From NCBI GenBank assembly GCA_900088475.1, contig FLMG01004391.1, positions 1 through 19,599 on the forward strand: a stretch of DNA of 19,599 nt, read 5' to 3'. Both the position numbers and the translations under genes were made by a program. This DNA is from Hyphochytrium catenoides. Taxonomy: Eukaryota; Sar; Hyphochytriomycetes; Hyphochytriales; Hyphochytriaceae. This document shows, in pieces, positions 7,708 to 17,400 of the stretch (positions within the stretch are counted from its first letter, which is position 1; each line of letters starts with the position of its first letter). Under the pieces are notes generated by a model. The model saw only the letters and a program-made list of their open reading frames with translations, was not told the origin of the DNA and did not search any database.

Positions 7708-10700
7708 GTAGGAGAGTCCTTTCATCCAAGTTCTCGGGCCCGTTTCTCCACATCTTGGGCTCATCTTGTATCAGGTTGCCATCTTTCACTTTGTCCGGGG
7801 TATTGCTCACAAAAGGAACTTCCATGGCAGATGGAGCAATCAGAGGGTCTCTACAAAGACCTAGAATCCGGCAAGGAGAAAATCAGTGAAGCAACTGCCG
7901 CAATCGCCACAATGACCAAGGGCATTGAGGGCAAGGAAAGAGACCTTCAGGCAGTAGAGGAAGAACTTAGCCGAATCTCATCATTGGAGGTAAGCTTTAC
8001 CATTCTTCTGTGTATTTCAACTAGCAGCGCCAAGAACACTTTGCATGGGCAGTTGTTGTAGCCATTTAGAAGCAACGAGAGTACAAGTCCTGGCTATCTT
8101 GGCAGTCGCATCACACCTTCCTTCCTCTCTTCATTCGGCCATCTCTTCGCAGACGGCGCTGCGCGAAAGTAAAGCTCTTTACAACGAAAAAAGGAGGAGG
8201 GAAAATGAATGCCTCCAGGCACTGCAACAAGAAGTCACCGGCACCGACGAAGAGCTGGAATTACTGATGGAAACCTTCGAGCAGCAGACCGCCAAGGATC
8301 AGGACAACATTGCGAAGTTAACGGTACTCTTTTTATCGACTCCGTTCTTGAGTCTATGGCGTTAACTCTCTACCCAAGCGCTAGCCCAAATTAAAATGAC
8401 CGCCATGTTGTCCTAAGTCCTCTTCTTGTTGAATAGCAATATCTGAACCACGCGTCCTCTTTCTTGCGGCATATCATACAACACGTTCATTGCAGCACCG
8501 TGATCAGGGTGTACTAAGTCCCCTCCTTTCGGCCATATTTTGATAAAATCACTCCTCAGAGCCAAGAAACTCAGCTGAAGCGTCACAAAGCTGAGCTTCA
8601 GGGGAAGCAAAATGCTGTTTTTCAGGAACAGGGAAAGCTTCGAGCCACAATGGACCACCAACGACAAGTTGTGCTTGAGAGAGATCTTCTCATACAGGAG
8701 CTTTCATTAAAGTACGAACTGGGAAATTTCCTATCCCCATTCACGGAGGAGGAGTGCAAACGGTTCAGCCGTGTGCTAACGGAAAAGGAAAGGAAAGAAA
8801 GGTCAGAGATTGCTCAAAACCAGACGGCCATGAGAGCAGAGGAAGATGCACTGGCGGATGAGGTAACGAAGCTACGCACAAGAGCACAAGTCGCCTCCTC
8901 CCAAAAATCAGAGAAGCTCCGTGCTTTATCGAACACAGAAACAAAGTTGGATCGAGTGCTGAGAACTTTGAGAGAGGTACTTGGATCTATCTATCTGCTA
9001 GCATCTGGGCCTGTTCCGTCAGTATTCACATAGCCCAACCGTGGAAGTCGCTTACTAATAACTCATGGTTCGCGGTCGCTCCTTAGTGACAGATATAACT
9101 CTAACCTAATCTCGCTGGCTAGATGGGGATGTCGAACATGCCGACTGACCGTGAGTTCGCGGATGCAGATTCGAGGATCGCGGAGGCAGAGGCTCGCATC
9201 GCTGATCTTAAAGCAGAGAACCAGACACGTCTGCTGGCTGCTGGAATAGATGCCAAGAACTTGACAATCAACGAAAAGAACTATCGCGTGGAGCGACTCA
9301 CTCAGAAGATAACCATTCTTCGAACTCAAGAGAGTGAGCAACTCTTGCTAGAAGCCCGAAAGGAAGAACTTGAGAAGAGGAAGAGGGCCCTGTCGGACAG
9401 GATAGAGCGCAGTAGTTACCTCTCACGCGGACTTCTAGGCAGAGATATCACCCTCCGTAGCTTGGAAGCCGACGTTTCTGAGCTTAGAAGACTTTTGGAA
9501 GACAAGAAGGCTAGCAGGGGCCTGCTTTTTGCGGAGGTGCAGGAGGCGAAGACAAAGCTGACTGGCAGCTCTGTGACCATCCAAGGTTTGGAACAGCAAC
9601 TGAGGGCCGCACAACAGCAAAAAATGGCCCTTGAAAACGGCGTCCTCAATTCTCTTTTACAAGAGATAAAAGGGGATGCTGAAAAGGAGGGAGAGGAGGG
9701 AGGACTGGAAGCTGCTCCTGCATACGTCGAGAAGGCCCAGCAAGAGTGGTTAGCGGCCAAAGAACACCTTTCATCCATTGAAGCGGCGCCAGGGTTTCTC
9801 AAGAGATACCTTAAGAAAGGAAAAAGGGACAAGTGTTGCCCTCTATGCATTAGGTATCGCTACTCGGTCGCAAGTTCAAGCGTTGGCTGTGCACCTCCCC
9901 TGCTTTATGTCGCTTCACTGGGTTCTTAAGCTGGGCACTCCTACTAAAGCTCTGAGCTCACCTTCGTTGCAATGGATGTAACACTCTCGCCTAGCCTTTC
10001 GGTTCTGTGAGTGAGCCGCCATGTGTTGCTTCTTCTTGACACTCTCGCTGCTTTCAGGGACTTTTCCGATGAAGATCTTCAGCGTTTCCAGGAAAGCATT
10101 ATTGCAAAAACCACCTCGGACGAACTTCAAAGGCTCAAGCGACAAGGTGGGGAAAAGGAGAGGGAGAAGTATCAGAGATGGAAAAGTTTCGAGGGGGTTA
10201 TGTCGCACTGGGGTACGTGGAAGGATCTGCAGGAGAAAATGGAGCCTTTGCATGCCAAGCTGGCTGAGTGCAGACAACAGGAGAAGGTAAGAAGACAGCT
10301 TTATGTTGCATGGTGAATTGGGTGCGAGAGAACAAGAAAATGTCGATGGCGGTACGCTCTTTGTGAGAGGCATCTAGCACGATCCTGACATGGAGACTAT
10401 TACCTCTCTTATAGGTTGCATCAGTTGCCTGTCCAGGCCCACATTGGCTTTGCTTTATCCTATTTGGTTTTCTGTTCCATCGCAACTGACGACTATTGGT
10501 ACAGCAATTGTCAGAACAAGTGGATGTCAAGGCGCAACAGCTGCAGCAGGCCGAGAAAGAGGAGAAAGAGTTAGAGAACGCCGCAATAGAACTCTCGTCG
10601 TCTTTGGAGGTTCAAAAGGAGCTCAAGAGGATGCAGAGAGACCTGCGCTCGTTGGAGCAAAAACAGCTAGATCTTTTGTCTGAGTCTGCTGGCGAACAGC

Positions 10701-13700
10701 TGACGCTCAAGGAAGCACAAGAGGAAAGGGACAGGCTAAACAAAGAAATCCAGGAGTTGAACCGTAGTCTGCAGGTAAGACTACATCCTCTTTCGGGTAC
10801 TTCTGGTAGCGTAGGCGTCAAAGTCCGGGACCCCTCGGTTCTCTCAGCTGCCGCAGCAACATTGCCCTCGATGCTCACCCTGTATCAATTCATCGTTTAG
10901 TTTTTCTGGTAGTGTCCTAAAGGTCACATAACGTGTTCGGCTAACTTCTCCGCTCTCGCCGACACCGTTTTGCATGTGCGACGCACTTGACTTGAGTTGC
11001 AGTGTCTATTTGCTTAGAGTGAGGCAGCTAATCTTCCTTGCAACACTGTCTGTGACTATAACTCACCTATAGGAGGATCAAAATGAGCTGCATAACCTGC
11101 AAAATCGGATGAATCAGGCTCAAACGAGTCTGTTCAATGCCAAGCAGCATAGGAGCGACCTTGAGAAGAGAGGGCGAGAATTCAAGGAGAACAAGAAAGA
11201 GCAAGAAGCACTTCAGACTACGCTACAGCAACTACGAAAGGAAATACTGGATATAGAAAGTACACAGGCTCCCCTCCAGAGCACCCTCAGAGAGAAAGAA
11301 GCGGCCCTTGCAACAAAGCGGGGAGACAACCAATCGCGCCTTCATAATCTGAGAGAAAGACTATCTGAGCTTACATCCGCTTTGAGAAACTTTGAGATGA
11401 AAATGGTACTAGGCTGTTGTTTCAGCTGTACTTGTCCATAGAAGTTCTGTTTATTCGCTCTTTCTCTGCTCCCCTATCGTCTACTACGGGAGCTTACATC
11501 CGCTTTGAGAAACTTTGAGATGAAAATGGTACTAGGCTGTTGTTTCCGATGTACTTGTCCATAAGTTCTGTTTATTCGCTCTTTCTCTGCTCCCCTATCG
11601 TCTACTACGGCAAGACGAAGTAAGTCACCCTGATTGCTGTTGCAATTTCCAACCATCGGCGGCCAGGCCGCTCGTTTCAATTGCAACAAGGGGCGAAGCG
11701 TTTCCTTGCTTGTGGTCCAACACAGCTTCTTACCCTTTACCATTCCAGACGCGTGCCTAATATCTGTGGATGGGGAAAGAATGCAATACGCTAACTTTGT
11801 TTAACCGTAGGACCAGGAAAGAGCAGCGTCTAAGGAAGTGGCAGAGATCCAGAAGAGCAGGTTACCAGAGCTGATCCAACAGTTAGAGGGAGAAATGAAG
11901 GCTGTGGATGAACGCCTTACGACCATCCAGCCGCAGCTGGAGCTCCTAAGGAACAAGCTAGATCAAACGAATACGCACAGGCATAACCTGCAAGATAATA
12001 TAAAGTACAGGCAAGCAAAGAGGGAAAAGGAGAAAGAGCAGGGGGTTATTACGCAATATGGACGAGAGCTGGACAAGCTACGGAAAGGGGAGGAAGTGAA
12101 GCGAGAGAGGGAGAGAATGGTGCAACAAGTCCAACAAGAAAGAGAAAAAAGGGCTATCAAACAGGGAGTCCTACGGCAGCTCAGGCAGCATGTAGAAGAC
12201 CTTCAACAACGACTGAAAGGCCAGGACTACGACCAGATTGAGGAAAGGTTCAGACGCGTTCTCATCCAACATGAAACTACGGCGATGGCGGTGGAGGACT
12301 TGGAACGATATCATAAGGTACAGGAAGGAGTTAACATGATAGTGGTCGTCGGGTCCTCTGGCTACGTCAGAGGAGCGTCTTGGGTGATGATAGGGGCTGG
12401 TAGTACCTAGGAAAGGGGGTGAAGACGATAAGGCCAGAGTCAGGGGCAGAGCGAGGCACAGTGACGCACAACATTGACAGTCAAATTCAATGGGGCTAAG
12501 TGAGCGAAGCGGTAATGTGGGGTGAACGTTATGGGCTATTGGAGGCTAAGAACTTCTTCGGTAGGCTCTGGACCAAGCTCTTCAAGACTATCATAAGACG
12601 AAGATAGTGGAAATTAATAGCATTATTAGGGAGCTTTGGCAGATAACGTATAGAGGCATGGATATCGACTCCATCGCCATCGTCAGTGGACAGGAAACGG
12701 AGTAAGAGCTGACTATGACATGCAGTAGCTCAGCTTCCTTGTCTTTCTTATGTTGCATTGGTCTTCTTTTCCTACCTACCCGCCGCCTTAGTGACGCTCT
12801 TACCCTTTTACATTTCTGTGGCTTTCCCTATCGCAACCTAGTGTCTCTTATTGCTTCTTACTTCAAACTCTCCATGGACGACAAAGGAACTCCAAGACTT
12901 CTCGGTCCTACAACTATCGGGTGGTGATGAAGAAAGGCGAAACAGAACTTGACATGAGGGGTCGATGTAGTGCGGGGCAAAAGGTATGTCTAGGCCGACC
13001 TCCCACTATCTCAGTACCCGATTTCAGGTAGCTAGGCTTTCAGCGTCTTATGGCGTAGCTAGCTTGAAAGTTACAGTCTCTAGGACATGCTAGACCCGTC
13101 GGACACATCTGCATCTCCCTAACTAACACATGTCACCCGGCATCGATGGGTATCTGTCTCTAGGTGTTAGCAAGCCTTGTTATTCGTCTAGCGCTGGCCG
13201 AGACGTTTTGCCTTCAATGTGGAATGTTAGCCTTGGATGAGCCGACGACGAATCTGGATACAGAGAACAAGCGGGGACTCGCACAAGCCATCTACCAGTT
13301 CGTCCTGGAGCTACTATTACATTATTCCTTTCTGTCATAGCGGATTCAATAGAGGCTTTTCTCTATTACCTTCTTTGTTCTCCCTAATAACCACGTCTGC
13401 TTCTATGTCTCTCCTCCCCTTTACTTCTGCGAAAGGTTTGTTAGTTTGACGCTCACCAGGCATCCGTATGAACCCTGTCCCCCTATCTCAGAGTTGACTT
13501 TCCCCATGATTCTACCCAGACCTGGCAACGTGCCTGCATTCTTTGTCTCCTCATCATCTGTGATCTTCTTTGATGGAGCTAACATTATCATTTCTGCAGG
13601 ATAATCCAGGCGCGGCAGTTGCAGGAGAACTTTCAGCTTATTTGCATTACTCATGACGAGGAGTTTGTACAAATGCTTGGCCAGGCACAGCTTGGAGGCT

Positions 13701-14103
13701 CAATGGGGCCTGCTCAATACTATAGAGTCACCAGAGAGCCAAGGTTCGCTTACTCTCGTCCACCATCTATCCAATACTCTGGCAATTGCTGCGAGCCTAG
13801 TCCCCACTACATTCCCTGTGTTCCAGTGCCACTTCTAGTATTGTCTCAATTTCCATCTTTTATCGCAAGCTAGGGGATTGACACTAGTGATACGGTTATC
13901 ATCTTTGTCTTCATGCGCTCAATTTGGGTTCACATATGTATAAGCGGCCTTTCTCCTTGCTATTACGTCTCCTGCCCGCTTCAGATCCTTTATCCATCCA
14001 ATTCTAAGAGTCTCTTCTTTCATAACCCTTTGCGCTCTGCAGTGACAAACGTGAGAATATATTTTATAGCAGAATATACCAGCAGGAGTGGGGAGACGCT
14101 TAA
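6386..14103 (+). CDS. RAD50: DNA double-strand break repair ATPase RAD50 (20 exons, complete)
   Basis: Exons: 6386-6448, 6505-6564, 6625-6711, 6798-6887, 7152-7275, 7356-7408, 7537-7707, 7831-7989, 8153-8323, 8560-8976, 9123-9853, 10058-10286, 10505-10774, 11073-11405, 11811-12317, 12565-12701, 12887-12983, 13164-13297, 13600-13743, 14043-14103. All phases match and give 1345 aa (human RAD50 is 1312). Visible: N-terminus [15 protein letters not shown]; Walker A GSNGCGKT (34-41); Q-loop FCHQEDSNW (156-164); coiled coils; zinc hook CPLC (704-707); signature SAGQK (1229-1233); Walker B LALDEP (1255-1260) with D-loop; H-loop ITHDEEF (H1296). With MRE11 and NBS1/Xrs2 it forms the nuclear MRN complex that tethers and processes broken ends and activates ATM/Tel1. 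It is probably functional, since every catalytic motif is intact. Exon 4 could start slightly earlier, and the last two introns use weak GTTCG donors. Confidence 0.95.
7063..7094 (+). repeat. 16-nt tandem repeat in RAD50 intron 4
   Basis: The unit TCCAAATGCCATCATA occurs twice in direct succession (7063-7078 and 7079-7094) and is identical in both copies. It lies inside the intron at 6888-7151 and does not touch splice sites. Confidence 0.85.
9834..10084 (+). other. RAD50: RAD50 zinc hook (CPLC), split at its edge by an intron
   Basis: The hook motif C-P-L-C (residues 704-707, 9837-9848) sits in the middle of the coiled-coil arms, preceded by an extra cysteine (C703). The phase-2 intron 9854-10057 begins two codons after the second hook cysteine. 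The chain resumes with [11 protein letters not shown], a helix start matching the position after the hook in other RAD50 proteins. Two CXXC hooks from two RAD50 molecules coordinate one zinc ion and link the MRN arms. Confidence 0.92.
11367..11610 (+). repeat. 123-nt tandem duplication over the end of RAD50 exon 14 and its 5' splice site
   Basis: Copy 1 is 11367-11489 and copy 2 is 11490-11610. They differ by a few substitutions (CAGC versus CCGA region) and a 2-nt deletion in copy 2. Each copy holds the last 39 coding bases of exon 14, the junction ATG|GTACTA and about 84 nt of intron. Donor 1 is at 11406, donor 2 at 11529. Splicing from donor 2 would include an in-frame TAG shortly after donor 1, so donor 1 must be used for full-length RAD50. 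Confidence 0.92.
12565..14103 (+). other. RAD50: RAD50 C-terminal ABC ATPase lobe
   Basis: Exons 16-20 code for residues about 1156-1345. The lobe includes [40 protein letters not shown] (signature), [27 protein letters not shown] (Walker B and D-loop) and [14 protein letters not shown] (H-loop). The apparent stop after SGQETE at 12702 disappears when the GTAAGA donor at 12702 is used. The C-terminal tail after REPSDKREN is short and lineage-specific. Confidence 0.92.
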
Positions 14104-14498
14104 CTTGGCATTGCCACGAAAAGAGAACTTACTGCAGGTTGAGCAGTTGGAGGAAAAGTCGAACCTAGGCCGGTGGACTGTGATGGCACAGTAGTTTCTG
14201 GACAGGACGGACAGGAAAGGATAATTTTCAGAAGACAAGAGCACTAGCTGAGTGCTCTAACTGATTGAGTGCTGAAATGGGCACTCCACTATCAGTAAAG
14301 CACAGTTGGTCAAGCACCTAATGCGGCCGCCCTCTCTCTCCATTCTCTTACTACATCCCGCATTGTCCTCCCGTCTCGGCTCACGTCTGGCAGAAACTGC
14401 GCTGGCTGCTTCTCCCTAAAGAGTCAGAAGGTTAGGCTATGAAAGATGTTAAGAGACAGAGGAATGATACCGCCAGGGAAAGACAGTGAGGGAATAGT
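14104..14498. other. Convergent intergenic region between RAD50 and the HAUS5-like gene
   Basis: The two genes end tail to tail, 395 nt apart. No gene was found between them. The stretch holds the hairpin cluster described separately, a NotI-type GCGGCCGC at 14323-14330 and a short CT tract after it. I found no canonical AATAAA for either gene here. Confidence 0.6.
14239..14317. repeat. Hairpin cluster with tRNA D-arm-like motifs
   Basis: GAGCACT (14239-14245) and AGTGCTC (14251-14257) form a perfect 7-bp stem with a 5-nt loop. Just after it GAGTGC and GCACTC form a second stem with an 8-nt loop. The minus-strand string AGCACTCAATCAGTTAGAGC and the plus-strand string AGCACAGTTGGTCAAGCACC both look like A-box/D-arm sequences in opposite orientation. 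No full tRNA cloverleaf or B box was found, so this may be a decayed tRNA-derived element or a structured 3' end. Confidence 0.4.
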
Positions 14499-17400
14499 CT
14501 ATATGGAGTGATGTGAGCAGGCGGAAGTATCTCGCCGACCGTACCATGCTTCAATGGCTTCTCTGAGGTCTCCGATGAGATCCCTTGTCCTTGCCACTCC
14601 TTGGCCACTGATCCTGTCCAGCTAAGGAGAGGAAGCACCAAAAGGAGTCAGTAAGTGCTACCTCAAAAGCCACAGACACATGAAGAGCTCATGGCTCCGT
14701 CACCTTGTTAAGGAATGAGCTCTGCCGCTCTAGGTTCGCCTCAAGCTTCGTCCTTGCGTCTGCAGGCAGAACATCAGCGCAAGAGTGAGGACGTGCCTTG
14801 AACTGGAGCAGCAGGAAGCCCACGGTTTAAGAGTTAGAAGGCGATCGAGGTTCTTACCTTGGACCCTAGCGGTAGTTGCTAAGAAGTGGTCCTCAGACTG
14901 CGCTCTTCTCAGCTCACTATGCCGCAAAGCATGAGTATCAACAGGAAGAAGAAGATGACAGCCCCACGGCCACGAAAAGCATAGTAGGAGAGAGTTAGGC
15001 CCAATAGAAAAAGTAAAGACCGTAGAGAGCAAGTGCCACCTGTCCGCTGCTATCATGTTTGCAGTGTCTAAGAGCATCTAGGAAAGAGAAGAGAATGTTA
15101 GCGGAGCTCGTGGAAGAAGGTACACGCAGGATGTTCAGTGAACGTTGGTCAGCTTGTCCTTACCCTCCTCTCCGCCACTAACTGCAAGATGCGAGAGGGC
15201 TTGAGCTCCCCTTCAAATCCGAGTGCATCCAGGAGAGCCTGAGAACGGACGAGAGAAGAATGAGACCTGTCGAGGGTCTCCAGACTCTCTTCTTGAAGCT
15301 ACTGGCACATCGAGAGAGACCCTCTGTCCTCTTACCGTGACTTTGGTTCCTTTCTTGGCGAGGCGGCCCAAGTCCAAGTCGTCAAAGGAGTGAAGTCTGC
15401 TAAAGTAAGGCGACAGTCGACAAAGAACTAAGAGGATGGCCGGCGGCGGTAGTGTACGTAAGGTAAACAAACAAACCACAGCGACTTGCAGGCAAGAGGA
15501 AGGGAAGAGACCAATGACAATCATTAATGAGGATAGCGGTTGAGCTGTCAGCGGCACAGGTAGACAAGCACAACTAGGAGGAGCAGGACAGACTCGAGGG
15601 AGAAAGGAGGAGAAGGGAAAGTCGCAAGAGACCAACAATTAGCACGGCACAGGGGAGAGATATACCTTGCAAACCCTTCATGAGATGGAAGGAAACTTTT
15701 GGCCTTGCAAAAAGTCTTCAGAGGAAGCTGATCCAAGCTCTTGACCTCCTCAAAAAGAAGGGAGCGGGACCAAAGGCGATGGAGCTCCTCTTCCTATTTA
15801 CACTCACCGCGTTAGACGTGCAATTTTTCTAGGCCACGATAGGCATCAGGTAACCGGAGGGACTCTGGGATTGACTCAAAACAAAGGGATGTTGATCGAA
15901 GGGCACCTGCAGCGGCTGGCAGATCTCTTTATCGACTAGAGTTTGACAGTCAGCGACGAGGGTGGCTAGTCTAGTCATCATAGCTTGATTATCCTCGATC
16001 AGGGCCTGTAATGCACAGCTCCGAACCCATTGCCGGTCCTGGAGAGCGGGAACAGCCACGGTCATCATCCAGACAGATAGAGAAGATCTGAACTCGAGCA
16101 ACACGGATATGTGCGTAGGGATACAGAGAGTGGAGAGTGGGCCGGGAAGCCTTGAAGAGTAGGAAAGTATCCTAGTAAAGAACAGAGACCTTGAAATGCA
16201 GATTAGAGATGCAGTGACTCTATAAGGTGCCTTGTAGAGAGAGAATAAAAAAGACAGAGAGAGAGAGAGAGAGAGAGAGAGTAAAGAGTCATTGCGTTCA
16301 TTAGCGTTGGGGGATTTCGAAAGAAAGGGCAATAACATATCTTACAGAGTAAAGCGAGGTGAAAGAGGAAGAGAAGGCGGGAGAAAGACTCCAGAGGGAC
16401 ATAACTGAGGACCTCAACGCAACAGTGCAAAGGAGGTTAGACTCGCCTGGAACTGTTCAATGAGCTGGAGCTTGTTCCCCAGTTCGTCCTTGGTCTTATG
16501 GAGCTCTTCAAGTCTACCCTGCAGTCCTCCAACAGCCTCCAACGCAGCCTTAAGCCCAGCTGTTTCGGCGGCTAGCTCCTTATCCGCCTTCAGAAGAGAG
16601 TCAATGATCGCTTCTTTATCTTGTGCCTCTATAGAGGCATTCTTCTCTTCTCCGGTGCTGTTCACTGATCTAGGAGAAGGCCGGGAGCCTAACTCCTTCC
16701 GCTCGCGATCTATGGCAGAGACCTCGAGCTGTAACAACGGGCGTGAAGAGAGCAGAGAGAAGTAGACGGGATGAGAACAGATAACAAAGGGTGTCAGCAT
16801 AGTCTCGATCTATAGGATACTGCTCCCAATCCGAGGTGCACCTCATTCTCTATCGCCTCTGTCTCAATGAAAAGTTCCAGATGCTCTCTATGTCGCCGCT
16901 GGAGAATGTTAGAGAGTTGCGCCAGAGGGTCCACACTGCATAAAGAAAAGAAGAGATGAAAGTCAGATCTTTGTGACCTCCCTTTTCTCATTGCAGCTTT
17001 GACCGACCTTTCACATTTGCTCTCTTGCTCAGTCAAGGTTGAACCAACTTTAGACTTTCCATCCCCCTCCAGCTTTCTCTTCTCGGCTTGGCAGAGCGAT
17101 GAGAGGAAGTCAAGCAGTCGAAGCCCATCACCCACGTCCTTCGAACGGTATGGAGCCGGTATTGAGCCAGAGCCAGCAATGACATCAGGTTAGTGGCAAG
17201 GTGGTGGAGGAGAGAGAGGAATGGAGGGAGCCAATAGCACGAATACCTTTGTCACCGTCGTTGGGAGAGATTTGTCCACCCTGAGAGGTGTAACGAGTGA
17301 GTCAAGAGAGTGAGAGACACAGAGAGCCAAATAGAAAAGAGAGAGAGAGAGAGAGACAGAGAGACCAAGAGAGAGAGGGGACGGTGAAAAGGCAGTTAGT

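Noticed and set aside
9416-9850. Minus-strand open frame of 144 aa
   Set aside because: Antisense shadow of the long RAD50 exon 11. The composition follows from the coiled-coil codons on the other strand.
12702-12710. Apparent premature stop in RAD50 after SGQETE
   Set aside because: The stop is part of a GTAAGA donor at 12702. Splicing to 12887 restores the frame into RSYNYRVVM.
662-14103. A reassigned stop codon (TAG as sense)
   Set aside because: Nearly 2550 codons in the two plus-strand genes contain no in-frame TAG, and gene 1 and the HAUS5-like gene both end plausibly at TAG.
14055-14194. Open frame reading [20 protein letters not shown] at the RAD50 3' end
   Set aside because: Wrong frame. 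The phase required by exon 19 gives [19 protein letters not shown] and then TAA at 14101.
14239-14317. A functional tRNA gene
   Set aside because: Only D-arm-like strings are present. No acceptor stem pairing, anticodon arm plus T-arm or B box could be fitted.
15829-15838. End of the HAUS5-like gene at the TAG of 15829 (GYLMPIVA stop)
   Set aside because: Seven further blocks downstream on the minus strand have coding composition, splice sites and matching phases down to 14499, so the gene more likely continues.
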